A program made the translations under genes and the position numbers. Below the pieces are notes generated by a model. That model was not told where the DNA came from. It saw only the letters and a list, made by a program, of their open reading frames with translations, and ran no database searches. This document shows, in pieces, positions 26,126-34,757 of a stretch of 34,948 nucleotides of DNA. Origin of the DNA: Planctomycetaceae bacterium (GTDB taxonomy: Bacteria; Planctomycetota; Planctomycetia; Pirellulales; Pirellulaceae); NCBI GenBank assembly GCA_002709225.1, contig PAQH01000107.1, positions 1-34,948 on the forward strand. The letters run 5' to 3'. Each line of letters begins with the position of its first letter. Position 1 is the stretch's first letter.

Positions 26126-27640
26126 TTAGGTAAACAGATCCGTCGCCACTCTCCCGTGTACGTCGGTAAGCCGAAACTCGCGGCCCGCATAATGGTAAGT
26201 TAGCTTTTCATGGTCCAATCCCAAGGCATACAACAGAGTCGCGTGCAGATCGTGGATCGTCATACGATTCTCGACCGCATAATACCCGAACTCGTCCGTC
26301 TTACCGTAACGGTAGCCGCCCTTGACGCCGCCACCTGCCATCCACATGGTAAATCCATCCGGGTGGTGATCACGGCCAATCGTTTCCGGCTTCCCTTGTT
26401 GCGCCGTCGGCGTGCGGCCAAATTCACCACCCCACAAGACGAGCGTGTCTTCCAACAAGCCACGTTGTCGGAGATCCTTAATCAACCCGGTAATTGGCTT
26501 GTCGATTTGTCGAACATTGATTTCATGCCCTCTTTGAATATGCGAATGCTGATCCCATTGCTCGTTATTGAACGGTAGGCTGTGCGCGTGGCTAACTTGA
26601 ATAAAGCGCACGTCGCGCTCCGCGAACCGGCGCGCCAGCAAACACATCTGACCGAAATTGCGAGTTTCCTCCTCATCCATTCCGTAAAGGCTACGTGTGG
26701 CCGCCGACTCGCCAGCTAGGTCCACCGCATCGGGCGCGGCTCGCTGCATGCGGAAAGCCATCTCGAAACTCGCAATCCGCGCTTCCAGATCTGAGTTGGG
26801 GCCCGTCACCTGTAAATGGCGTGCGTTCATTTTCTTGAGGAAATCGAGCTGTAAACGTTGCCCGGTTTGGCTGCGAAACGAATTCTCAAGATATTCAAAC
26901 CGCGCATCCTTAATCAGCGAGTTTGGATAACCGGGGGTGCCAAGAGGAACGCCCTGGTGAATGGAAGGCAAGAATGCCGTGCCAAAATTATCCACACCAC
27001 CATGCAGGCTCGTAGGGCAGACGGTGATGAAACTGGGTAGATTCTGGTTTTCCGTGCCCAGCCCGTAACTCACCCAACTCCCCATACTGGGCCGCAACAG
27101 TGAATCGCTCCCCGTCGACAGTTTCATGCAGGCGCCGCCATGCGCGACATTCTGGTCACAGACACTGTGCACCATGCAGAGCTCATCTGCTACCGCCGGC
27201 AAGTGTTGCCACAATTCGCTCATGGGGATGCCGTTTTTCCCGGTGGGCCGAAATTTCCACGGCGATGCAAGCAAGTTACCGCGTTTGGCAAACGTGACGC
27301 GCGTACGCGGAAAGGAGGGCTGTTTTCCGTCGTTTTTCTGCAACGCTGGCTTCGGATCAAACAGGTCGACGTGTGAAGGCCCGCCATGCATGAAAAGAAA
27401 GATCACCCGTTTCGCACGAGGGCGGAAATGGGGTGCGCGCGGGGAAAGTGGACCCACCGGCGCATCCTCCGCGGCGGATGAGTGCGTGGCACCGAGCAAC
27501 TGTGACAGCGCCAGACCGCCAAACCCAACGCACCACGACTGCAATAATTTCCGCCGCGAGGCACAGGCCGTCTGGGGCAGCGACAGTGCGGGCCTGACCA
27601 GGGGCCTACGCTCGCATGTTTCCCGCAGGTCAATGGACAT
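26126..27640 (-). CDS. DUF1501 Tat-exported protein
   Basis: 504 residues from the ATG at 27640, which overlaps the end of the PSD1 gene by 11 bases in another frame, a sign of translational coupling. The N-terminus is about 25 residues longer than usual and then has a twin-arginine-like SRRKLLQSWCVGFGGLALSQ. DUF1501 motifs: RVIFLFMHGGPSHVDLFDPK, MVHSVCDQNVAHGGACMKLS, SMGSWVSYGLGTENQNLPSF, DVRFIQVSHAH, DTLVLWGGEFGRTPTAQQG and IGRDHHPDGFTMWMAGGGV. The C-terminus (YHYAGREFRLTDVHGRVATD) matches the fragment at the left end of the window. The gene lies between PSD1 and the subtilase-propeller gene, in one apparent operon. Confidence 0.93.
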   Translation of the reverse strand: MSIDLRETCERRPLVRPALSLPQTACASRRKLLQSWCVGFGGLALSQLLGATHSSAAEDAPVGPLSPRAPHFRPRAKRVIFLFMHGGPSHVDLFDPKPALQKNDGKQPSFPRTRVTFAKRGNLLASPWKFRPTGKNGIPMSELWQHLPAVADELCMVHSVCDQNVAHGGACMKLSTGSDSLLRPSMGSWVSYGLGTENQNLPSFITVCPTSLHGGVDNFGTAFLPSIHQGVPLGTPGYPNSLIKDARFEYLENSFRSQTGQRLQLDFLKKMNARHLQVTGPNSDLEARIASFEMAFRMQRAAPDAVDLAGESAATRSLYGMDEEETRNFGQMCLLARRFAERDVRFIQVSHAHSLPFNNEQWDQHSHIQRGHEINVRQIDKPITGLIKDLRQRGLLEDTLVLWGGEFGRTPTAQQGKPETIGRDHHPDGFTMWMAGGGVKGGYRYGKTDEFGYYAVENRMTIHDLHATLLYALGLDHEKLTYHYAGREFRLTDVHGRVATDLFT

Positions 27641-30600
27641 AAATAAACTCACTCGACAAAAGTAGTGTGTGGACCAGAGTCTTCCAGCCAGCAAGCGTGT
27701 CGGCAGCGTCCTGACCCGCTGGCTGTTCCTGGACGACCAGCGATAACGCATCCTGTAATTCGTCGTCCGCGGGCAACCTGCCAAAGAGAGTTTCAAACAA
27801 CACCTCACACCGCAACTCGGGCTGTTGATGCGCCAGACATACTTGTTCAGCGATGTCATCAGCCACCCCTTGTACCCAGGGGTTATTCATCAAGAAGAGC
27901 GCCTGGGTGGGGATGGTCGTGGTGGACCGATTTCCGGTCGGGGCCGCCGGATTCGGAAAATCAAACAAGGTGAAGAACTTGTAGACGTTGGTACGCACGA
28001 TCGGCAGGTAAATCGAACGCCGCAGGCTGCCTTCGTACACCGCGCGGTTCTTGCGCAGATCCGCCGGCGAAGGATCCTGCGATTTCACACCCGCCACCGC
28101 CGCACCACCCACCGCTAAATCCAACCGGCCCGATACGGATAGCAGCGCATCGCGAATCGCCTCCGCTGGAAGTCGCTGTGGCTGACGCCGCCAATACCAT
28201 TTATTGCCGGGGTCGCGTCCGGCGTTACCAGGGTCGTAACGCGACGACATGCGGTACGCGTTGGACTGCACCACATACCGCTGCAACGCTTTCAGGGACC
28301 ACCGAAACTCGATCAGCTTGGCAGCCAGATGATCCAGTAGCCGTGGATGAGTGGGCACCTCACCCGAGTGGCCGAAATTCTCTGTGGACGCGACCAGAGC
28401 CCGGCCAAAATGCCAACGCCAGACACGATTCGCCAGCACCCTGGCCGTCAGCGGATTCCCTCGTCTGGTAATCGATGTTGCCAATTGCAAACGCCCACTT
28501 TGTGTCTCCGGATAGGCCTCCTGCTGCAACCCGTCGATCACACTAAGGAAGCGTCTGGCCACTGGTGGGCCGTGTTGCAAATGGTTGCCCCGAATGAAGA
28601 TCGGCTGGTCGCCCGGCTCACCTTCCGAGGCCGCCATCACTTCAATTTTGGGCAGTTTCGCCAGCGCGTCTCGCAGCGTGGCAACCTCTTCCTGGAGTTG
28701 TTCCGCCGCCTCCCGATTGGTGGTGCTGTACTGCGACGCCGGGCGCCTACGCGGCCGCCATGGTCCCTGTGGTCCTTCCAGCAACCGTTTGACCTGACGT
28801 TTCCAGTCTACAACCGGTTCCTCTCCGGTCACTTCCCGTAGGACCCCTGCCATCCGCGCTACGAGTGCCCGGTCACTGTTCGGTTCCTCAATGGTCAGCC
28901 ACCGCGCCAGGTCCTCTGATGGTCGCCCGGTTGATTGCCACCGTTGCAACCGCTCCACCCAAGGAACGTCCGGTTGCCCAATCCAACTCCACAAGGCGAA
29001 AAACGGGTCGGACAATGCGGCACCTTGCAGGAAATCCGTCCATTGCTCTAGCGCACCGTAATCCAATTGGAACCGCTTGGCCAGGGCCTCCGGTTCGTCT
29101 GTTCCGGCACGCTGTTTAGCCGGCCGCAGCAATGCCCATTGGTCGATGTGCGAAACCGCGCCGCTGCGTTCGAACCGAATGATGTGGCGACCAGGCTCCA
29201 GTGTAGCCGTCGCCTCCAGATGCCACCGTTGCGACTCAACACCCCATCCACCAGTGACACCGGCGACCGCCTTGTCCGTCAATGTGTCACCATCAATCAC
29301 GAGTGTCATGGGGCGCGATTCCGCCGCCGCGTAACGGACCATCAGTGTATGTGCCCCGCGCACCTCGGTGACCACATCGTACTCGACATAATACAGATCC
29401 TCGCCCGTGGGAGGATCCGAAATATACGTCGTTTCGTCCGCATTGAAGGGCTTCACGTTGCCACGTACAAAGTTCTCCGCTTCCATGGCAGGCAAGGGAG
29501 ACGGATCGACCCGCGCAAGCAGCCACTGATCCAGATGGGACATCACGCCATCGACTTCAAACCGCAGGACATTGCGTCCCCCGCGAAACGGGTAACGCCC
29601 TTCGACGAACCAGCGCTGCGTATCGGGAAGCCAGCTACCTGTTGTTTGCCCCATGCTCCGTTCATTGACAAGCCGACCATTGATCAGCAATCGGCCAGGC
29701 CGCTCGGCAGCGGCCGCGTAGCGGAACTCGACCTGGTAGGTCCCCGGAGCGGGCACGTCGACGTCATACTCAACCCAGACCCTCTGTCCGGGGCCGGCAT
29801 CGGAAATAATACCAATCCCTTTTCCGTAGGTGTCGTGGTCCGCTTGTGCGTTGCCGCGCGCGAACGCTTCCGCCTGGCCCGCAAGGCGCTGCGTCCCCTG
29901 ATTCGCGGGATTGTGAAACTCGCCAACCGCGAGATAGGGTCCCGTCAGGGCCCCGCTGAGCGCGCCACGCATTCTCGACGTCTGTCCATTCTCGCGCCAC
30001 TGGACAACACCACGGCTATGCAACAAATAGGCCTCAAGCGAATCACGGGCAGCCCGCGCGATCCGCTCTTCCGCCCGACTCCGGATCGTCTCCAGACGCT
30101 CTTCCAAAGTTGCCAACTCAGCATTCAATCCGGCCTGGCGAGGATCTGTCAGGGCACGCGTTCCTAATGTTGTGCTCCGTAGCACCCCGGCCAATGCGTA
30201 GTAGTCCGCTGTAGGGATCGGGTCGAATTTATGGTCGTGGCATCGTGCGCAAGCCACTGTCAAGCCGAACATCGCGCGGCTGATCACGTCGATTTGCTCA
30301 TCGATAATGTCTGCCCGCTTCTTCTCCTGGTCTTGCTCCGCTGCGATTTTAATCCCCAAGGCCAGAAACGCAGTGGCGGTAATATGCTGGTTCCGCAGCG
30401 CCAGGTCACCTTCATCTGGCAATAGATCACCAGCCACTTGTTCGCGGAGAAACTCGTCAAACGGGCGATCTTGATTGAACGCGTCGATGACGTAATTCCG
30501 GTAATGAAAGGCCAGTGGGTATGGTTTGTTTTCATCCGCTCCATTGGAGTCCGCGTAACGCACCACATCCAGCCATTTGCGTCCCCAGTGTTCGCCGTAC

Positions 30601-31322
30601 TGGGGCGTTGCCAACAGCCGTTCGACAAGTCTCTGGTAAGCCTGCGGTTCCTGGTCGTGGAGAAATTCAGAAATCTGTTGGCGTGTGGGAGGCAGACCAA
30701 GCAGACCGAACGACAGCCGGCGAATCAACTGCCGTCGGTCGGCCGGGGCGGCGGCGGAGACAGACGCCAGCCGCCGGTGCTCCTCGAGGTAGTAGTCGAT
30801 GCCATTACCCTGCGGGGGAATATCAGCGGCCGGAGGAACCCCGTTGGCCAGCGGTTGAAAAGCCCAGAAGTCACGAGCCGTGTCCCAATCGATCTCCGTG
30901 GCGACCGCAGCGGCTGGCACCTGAGCACCAAACCCCGCGGGAACCAGGGCGCCCGCCTCAATCCAGGCGCGAAAGTCCGCCACCACCGCAGCCGGCAAAC
31001 GTCCGTCGGGGGGCATCTTGAAGGACTCGTACTCCAGCGCCGAGATTAGCAAACTCTCCTCCGGCTGGCCCTCCACGACCGCCGGCCCCGTATCTCCGCC
31101 ACGCCGCCAACCGGCTGGTGAATCAAGCCTTAGGTTTCCCTTGGGAGGATCGCTGCGTTGGCTGTGGCACTGAAAACACCTCTCCACCAGCACCGGTCGA
31201 ATGCGTGTTTCAAACAGCTTTCTCTGATCCTGATCGTGGTTCTCCGCCAACACCAGCGCCGGCGACCCGGTAGCCAGGCACCACGCCCACACCCAGGAAA
31301 GAACAGACAACCTGGTACACAT
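27630..31322 (-). CDS. PSCyt1-PSCyt2-PSD1 protein with two inserted carbohydrate-binding-like modules
   Basis: 1230 residues, longer than many PSD1 proteins. Signal peptide LSWVWAWCLATGSPALVLA; PSCyt1 with CFQCHSQRSDPP at 49-60 and FKMPPDGRLP; PSCyt2 from GIDYYLEEHRRLASV, with LSFGLLGLPPTRQQISEFL and CARCHDHKFDPIPTADYY. Residues about 480-600 and 613-750 hold two similar beta-sandwich modules, beginning AEAFARGN and AENFVRGN, and sharing WVEYDV/YVEYDV, RYAAAAERP/RYAAAESRP and SHLDQW/SHIDQW, resembling CBM6/CBM35-type galactose-binding domains. PSD1 follows, with ARVLANRVWRWHFGRALVA, FGHSGEVPTHPRLLDHLAAK and TIPTQALFLMNNPWVQGVA. It leads an operon with DUF1501 and a subtilase-propeller gene. 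The modules suggest glycan binding by the exported protein; the reaction is unknown. Confidence 0.92.
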   Translation of the reverse strand: MCTRLSVLSWVWAWCLATGSPALVLAENHDQDQRKLFETRIRPVLVERCFQCHSQRSDPPKGNLRLDSPAGWRRGGDTGPAVVEGQPEESLLISALEYESFKMPPDGRLPAAVVADFRAWIEAGALVPAGFGAQVPAAAVATEIDWDTARDFWAFQPLANGVPPAADIPPQGNGIDYYLEEHRRLASVSAAAPADRRQLIRRLSFGLLGLPPTRQQISEFLHDQEPQAYQRLVERLLATPQYGEHWGRKWLDVVRYADSNGADENKPYPLAFHYRNYVIDAFNQDRPFDEFLREQVAGDLLPDEGDLALRNQHITATAFLALGIKIAAEQDQEKKRADIIDEQIDVISRAMFGLTVACARCHDHKFDPIPTADYYALAGVLRSTTLGTRALTDPRQAGLNAELATLEERLETIRSRAEERIARAARDSLEAYLLHSRGVVQWRENGQTSRMRGALSGALTGPYLAVGEFHNPANQGTQRLAGQAEAFARGNAQADHDTYGKGIGIISDAGPGQRVWVEYDVDVPAPGTYQVEFRYAAAAERPGRLLINGRLVNERSMGQTTGSWLPDTQRWFVEGRYPFRGGRNVLRFEVDGVMSHLDQWLLARVDPSPLPAMEAENFVRGNVKPFNADETTYISDPPTGEDLYYVEYDVVTEVRGAHTLMVRYAAAESRPMTLVIDGDTLTDKAVAGVTGGWGVESQRWHLEATATLEPGRHIIRFERSGAVSHIDQWALLRPAKQRAGTDEPEALAKRFQLDYGALEQWTDFLQGAALSDPFFALWSWIGQPDVPWVERLQRWQSTGRPSEDLARWLTIEEPNSDRALVARMAGVLREVTGEEPVVDWKRQVKRLLEGPQGPWRPRRRPASQYSTTNREAAEQLQEEVATLRDALAKLPKIEVMAASEGEPGDQPIFIRGNHLQHGPPVARRFLSVIDGLQQEAYPETQSGRLQLATSITRRGNPLTARVLANRVWRWHFGRALVASTENFGHSGEVPTHPRLLDHLAAKLIEFRWSLKALQRYVVQSNAYRMSSRYDPGNAGRDPGNKWYWRRQPQRLPAEAIRDALLSVSGRLDLAVGGAAVAGVKSQDPSPADLRKNRAVYEGSLRRSIYLPIVRTNVYKFFTLFDFPNPAAPTGNRSTTTIPTQALFLMNNPWVQGVADDIAEQVCLAHQQPELRCEVLFETLFGRLPADDELQDALSLVVQEQPAGQDAADTLAGWKTLVHTLLLSSEFIYVH

Positions 31323-31586
31323 AGAAAATCCAAAGGGAGAAGAAACGCGTTGGGAGCCGACTACTTCGAAAACGGTATTCTAACGCAAATCGGGCCCTCC
31401 GACCCAGCGGATCCTGAACTTGCGCCGCTTTCCTACGTTTACCGTAAGGCGACGTAGGCAGATACCAAGCTATTCGCTATGGTGGCGCCACTACGACGCC
31501 CCCGCCGCACTCCTCTGCGCTGCCGCATTTTTCAGTGCACACCACGCCCCGCTTGGCATCTTCGCACCGACGGAGAATCGAGAGCG

Positions 31587-33108
31587 ATGTCCCATTGGTT
31601 AACCCCGCAACAACAACGCCAGCTGCGCCGTGGTTACCTGAAGCGAGTGGAAACTCCCATTCCCACACAAGTTGTCTCCAGCGGTGAATGCTTTCCCCCG
31701 CGACAAACCCCGCAACAAGCTCAGGTTGAGGTACTGATCCATCAACAGGCCAACCCCCAAGCTCGGCGTATGGGTTTACCCGTTCACCAGTTTCTCCGCA
31801 GCCGTTCCGGCATGGCGTCCGCGTTCATGGCCATGAACGCGGTACACGGCCAGCTATTCGAGGTCGCCCCCCACGAAACTGAGGATCTGGCCGCGGCGGA
31901 CGAGCAGCACGCCCGCACGTGCGACCAGTTCATTTTCGACGTGCATACACACCACGTTCACGACGACTATGCCTGGGAAGGACAGCTCTGGTTGCGTGAT
32001 GCGGCCCGCGGAAACAACCAGGCTGGCATCCCCTTTAACCCCAGCTTGGTCGAGCAACAGCTCGATCTCAAATACTACAAATTTGACTATTACCTCAAAG
32101 ACATGTTTTTTGACAGCGACACTACGTTGGCGCTCTTGAGTACGTCACCGTCCGTCGACCCACAGAAGACGCTACTGGACGACCGCCAGATTACCGCCAC
32201 GCGCGACCGCGTGAACCAACTTGCAGGCACGCGCAGAATGTTTGCCCATGGTGTGATTTGGCCCTCGGTACCAGGTTATCTGGAAGCGATGGAACCGGCC
32301 GCCAGGGAACTCAAGGTGGACGCCTGGAAAGGCTATACCATTGGCGACGTCCTCGGTGAGACTCCGAGTTTCGAGGCGCCGTGGCGTCTCGACGACCCCG
32401 AGGTAACGTGGCCCACCTTGCAACGCGCGCGAGACCTGGGGATCCCCAATATCTGTATCCACAAGGGCGTTCTCCCCATGGATTACCAGCAGGTCCCGAA
32501 CTGGGAATACGCCACTGTCGACGATGTGGGGGGGGGCGGCTCAGGCCTGGCCGGATCTCAACTTCCATATTTACCACGCCGGTCTCCAAATGTGGACCGA
32601 TGCCGCCGCGGTCAACCACGAATTCGAAAACACCGGTCGGCTTCCCTGGATCGACGACCTCGCCGAAATACCGGCGCGGTACGGTGTTACCAACGTGTAT
32701 GCCGACATCGGCCTCTCATTTGGCGCGCTGGCGATTACCCATCCGCGTCTGGCCGCGGTCATGATCGCCCGGCTGGTCGCCGGGTTGGGCGCAGACCACG
32801 TGCTCTGGGGTACTGACTCGATCTGGTTTGGATCGCCCCAATGGCAGATTGAAGCGTTTCGCAGGATCGAGCTACCGAACGATTTGCAGGATCGTCTCCA
32901 GCTTGAGCCGCTGGGCCCCGCTGACGGGCCGATCAAGAATGCGATATTCGGTATCAACGCGGCAGGACAGTATGGGATCGACCTCGACGCCTCGGGGCAA
33001 CCCCTGGCCGATTATGCGGGTGATCGATTGTCCCGTCTGAAGAAAGAATACCTGGCAGCCGGCGAAGAGCGCGACAATATGGTATGGGGGTGGATCCAGG
33101 ATTCCTGA
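31587..33108 (+). pseudogene. Amidohydrolase (TIM-barrel, Amidohydro_2-like), split by a one-base frameshift
   Basis: Two overlapping frames together encode one amidohydrolase. The first (ATG 31587) starts MSHWLTPQQQRQLRRGYLKR and has PTQVVSSGECFPPRQTPQQ, a hydrophobic LRSRSGMASAFMAMNAVHG, the metal motif DVHTHHVHDDYAW (from residue 118), and IPNICIHKGVLPM, up to YATVDDVGG. The homology continues in the +1 frame from about 32530: AAQAWPDLNFHIYHAGLQMW, NVYADIGLSFGALA, DHVLWGTDSIWFGSPQWQIE, ending GWIQDS. The switch falls in a run of nine G (32528-32536); eight G would restore a 506-residue product. The original first frame runs on to 32816 with arginine-rich nonsense. It is either a sequencing or assembly error in a homopolymer, or a real inactivation or phase-variable site. 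It is divergent from the PSD1 operon. Confidence 0.85.
32528..32536 (+). repeat. G9 homopolymer at the amidohydrolase frameshift
   Basis: Nine consecutive G residues where the two halves of the amidohydrolase change frame. Removing one G joins them as DDVGGAAQAWPDLNF. Such runs are prone to sequencing error and to slipped-strand replication. Confidence 0.9.
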
Positions 33109-33215
33109 CAGGTACCGCCGGCAAGGCGTTCCTGCCCCGGGACCACAACACGCGCCGGTCGAGTTTGTCCCGCCTGCCCGCATCCGGTATGATCAGACAC
33201 CGTTCGGTACCCCGC

Positions 33216-34646
33216 ATGGACGCCAACCGTATGCCACAGCGCTCGAAACTCACCTGGGCCTCACTCTACACCGAAGTCGAGCTCTACAAATCTGCCGTGC
33301 GTCTCTATACCAAGCCGCTCTTCAACCCCGTTAAGGCGCGCTCTACTTCCAGTGACGAGAAAACGCTCTTCGACTTTGCCAAACGCGGCTTACACAATCT
33401 TCATCACATCCACCGTGCTTTGTCAGCCCAGACCTTTGCATTCCGCCCAGGACGTGCCCACCATCGAAATTTCAATGGGAAGCTACGCACACTCTACATC
33501 TACCCTTGGGAAGAGCGTCTGGTCAGCCTCCTCCTTTACCGCGCCCTCAACCGCAGGCTTGACAGCCAGCTTTCCACGTCCTGTTACGCCTATCGATGGA
33601 AAGGCTACGGCGTAGACCGCTGCCAACAAGCAATTGCCCAGACTCTCCGCCGGATTCCTAAGCCGTTCCATGTCATGAAACGGGACATCTCAAATTTTTT
33701 CCCTTCCATAGACCACACCCTTCTCATCGACAGATTGCGGTCCCTTGTGGAACCGGATGACTATCTATTCCAGCTACTGTCCCAATGTGTTCGCTTCCGT
33801 TACCACGACCAAGGGGTGGCGCGGACAGCGGATCGCGGCGTCCCTTTCGGCACCGCGTCTGCCTGCCTCCTGGCCAACTTGTATTTACTTGATCTGGACC
33901 GCCGGCTGGAAGCGATACCGGGAATCACCTTTTTCCGTTATGCCGATGATCTGCTGGTTCTCTCATCTGGCGAAGAGGGCCTCTGCGCGGCGCGGCGTGT
34001 GTTCGCTGACGAAATGACCGCCCTCAAGTTGACCAGTAACCAGAAGCACGAAACCGAATCGCTGCTCGGCCGAGCCAAGGTCACCGGCAACTCAATCGCT
34101 GGAGGATTTCGCCACCTCGGCTTGCAATTTCGTGAAGATGGCTCAATCGGTCTCTCGCGTGACAAATTCCGCAAGATCCGCAATCTATTCCGGTTCGCAT
34201 TTCGTCGCCGCGAACGCAAGTTTCGGCTCCGTCAGAGCCCGCGGTCGCGTGCCCAACTGGCAATCCAAATTGCGCAGCAAGTGTTGTCACAGGGCATTCG
34301 CAATGTCGCCATCATCGACTACTATCTCCGTCATGTCACCGACGAGCAGCAACTCCGCCAACTCGATCGATGGCTGGCCGAAGAGGTTCTTAGCCGCGCC
34401 TTTCAGGGCGGTCACAAGAAAAGTTACTTCAAGAAAATGCCCTATGCTAAACTGCGGAAGATGGGCCTTCCCTCACTTGTCCATCGGCGTCGTCTCATTC
34501 GACACGGCCATATCGAATCAACTTTTTTCGTCTGGAAATCACATCAATCCAAGCCGCGGTATGGGGCGAGAGCTGCCAGACCGCAGTCCCGCGAGGCTGC
34601 GGTTTTCTCTCAGAGCCCCGAAGCAGTCGTCAAATCTACCTGGTGA
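33216..34646 (+). CDS. Reverse transcriptase, stand-alone, without maturase domain
   Basis: RNA-directed DNA polymerase of 476 residues from the ATG at 33216 (alternatives 33189 and 33231; none has a clear Shine-Dalgarno). Fingers: NGKLRTLYIYPWEERLVSLL (about 87-106) and SCYAYRWKGYGVDRCQQAIA. Palm motif A is KRDISNFFPSIDH with catalytic Asp157; motif B is RGVPFGTASACLLANLYL (about 207-224); motif C is FFRYADDLLVLS with Asp244 and Asp245. A thumb-like region leads to a basic helical C-terminal domain ending KKMPYAKLRKMGLPSLVHR and RRLIRHGHI. No group II maturase X or HNH endonuclease domain and no intron RNA ends are visible. The YAYR/GKG-type motif and lack of En domain recall the DGR and unknown-group (defence-type, DRT) reverse transcriptases, but the subgroup is not assigned. 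The last 25 or so residues overlap a strong RNA hairpin. It is 107 bases behind the amidohydrolase and 111 bases ahead of the next gene. Confidence 0.9.
   Translation: MDANRMPQRSKLTWASLYTEVELYKSAVRLYTKPLFNPVKARSTSSDEKTLFDFAKRGLHNLHHIHRALSAQTFAFRPGRAHHRNFNGKLRTLYIYPWEERLVSLLLYRALNRRLDSQLSTSCYAYRWKGYGVDRCQQAIAQTLRRIPKPFHVMKRDISNFFPSIDHTLLIDRLRSLVEPDDYLFQLLSQCVRFRYHDQGVARTADRGVPFGTASACLLANLYLLDLDRRLEAIPGITFFRYADDLLVLSSGEEGLCAARRVFADEMTALKLTSNQKHETESLLGRAKVTGNSIAGGFRHLGLQFREDGSIGLSRDKFRKIRNLFRFAFRRRERKFRLRQSPRSRAQLAIQIAQQVLSQGIRNVAIIDYYLRHVTDEQQLRQLDRWLAEEVLSRAFQGGHKKSYFKKMPYAKLRKMGLPSLVHRRRLIRHGHIESTFFVWKSHQSKPRYGARAARPQSREAAVFSQSPEAVVKSTW
34568..34611 (+). terminator. Two-tier hairpin with T-rich tail inside the 3' end of the reverse transcriptase gene
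   Basis: The inner stem pairs ACCGCAGTC (34580-34588) with GGCTGCGGT (34595-34603), nine pairs including one G-T, closing a six-base loop, and is followed directly by TTTCTCT. An outer tier pairs GAGAG (34568-34572) with CTCTC (34607-34611). The inner stem and tail look like an intrinsic terminator, yet lie 40 bases before the stop of the coding frame. It may end or attenuate transcription, mark a structured RNA used by the enzyme, or mean that the true coding region is shorter. Confidence 0.5.
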
Positions 34647-34683
34647 GAGAGAGGGACGATCTGTATAGGGGTGTTATGGAAGT

Positions 34684-34708
34684 CACCATCAATGCAAGCA
34701 TGATGGTG
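34684..34708 (+). other. Hairpin between the reverse transcriptase and the next gene
   Basis: CACCATCA (34684-34691) and TGATGGTG (34701-34708) are perfect eight-base inverted repeats around a nine-base spacer. No T-tract follows. It could be an RNA structure in the leader of the downstream gene or a protein-binding site. Confidence 0.45.
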
Positions 34709-34744
34709 TCGTTTACGGAGCTTTCCCCCATACGCGGTGGTTAC

Positions 34745-34750
34745 AGGAGG
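34745..34750 (+). promoter_or_regulatory. Strong Shine-Dalgarno AGGAGG
   Basis: A consensus AGGAGG seven bases before the ATG at 34758. It is the best ribosome site in the window and fixes the start of the partial last gene. Confidence 0.7.
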
Positions 34751-34757
34751 TGCAACG

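Noticed and set aside
29067..30167. Open frame of 366 codons on the plus strand
   Set aside because: It is antisense to the intact PSD1 gene, which has recognisable domains in this span. It is a GC-rich shadow frame without motifs of its own.
31482..31491. Perfect 10-base palindrome GTGGCGCCAC in the divergent region
   Set aside because: Ten-base palindromes are expected tens of times by chance in a window of this size, and no second copy or promoter element accompanies it.
33109..33215. Retron msr/msd RNA upstream of the reverse transcriptase
   Set aside because: The 107-base gap is GC-rich but shows no long inverted repeat or branching-G arrangement typical of retrons.
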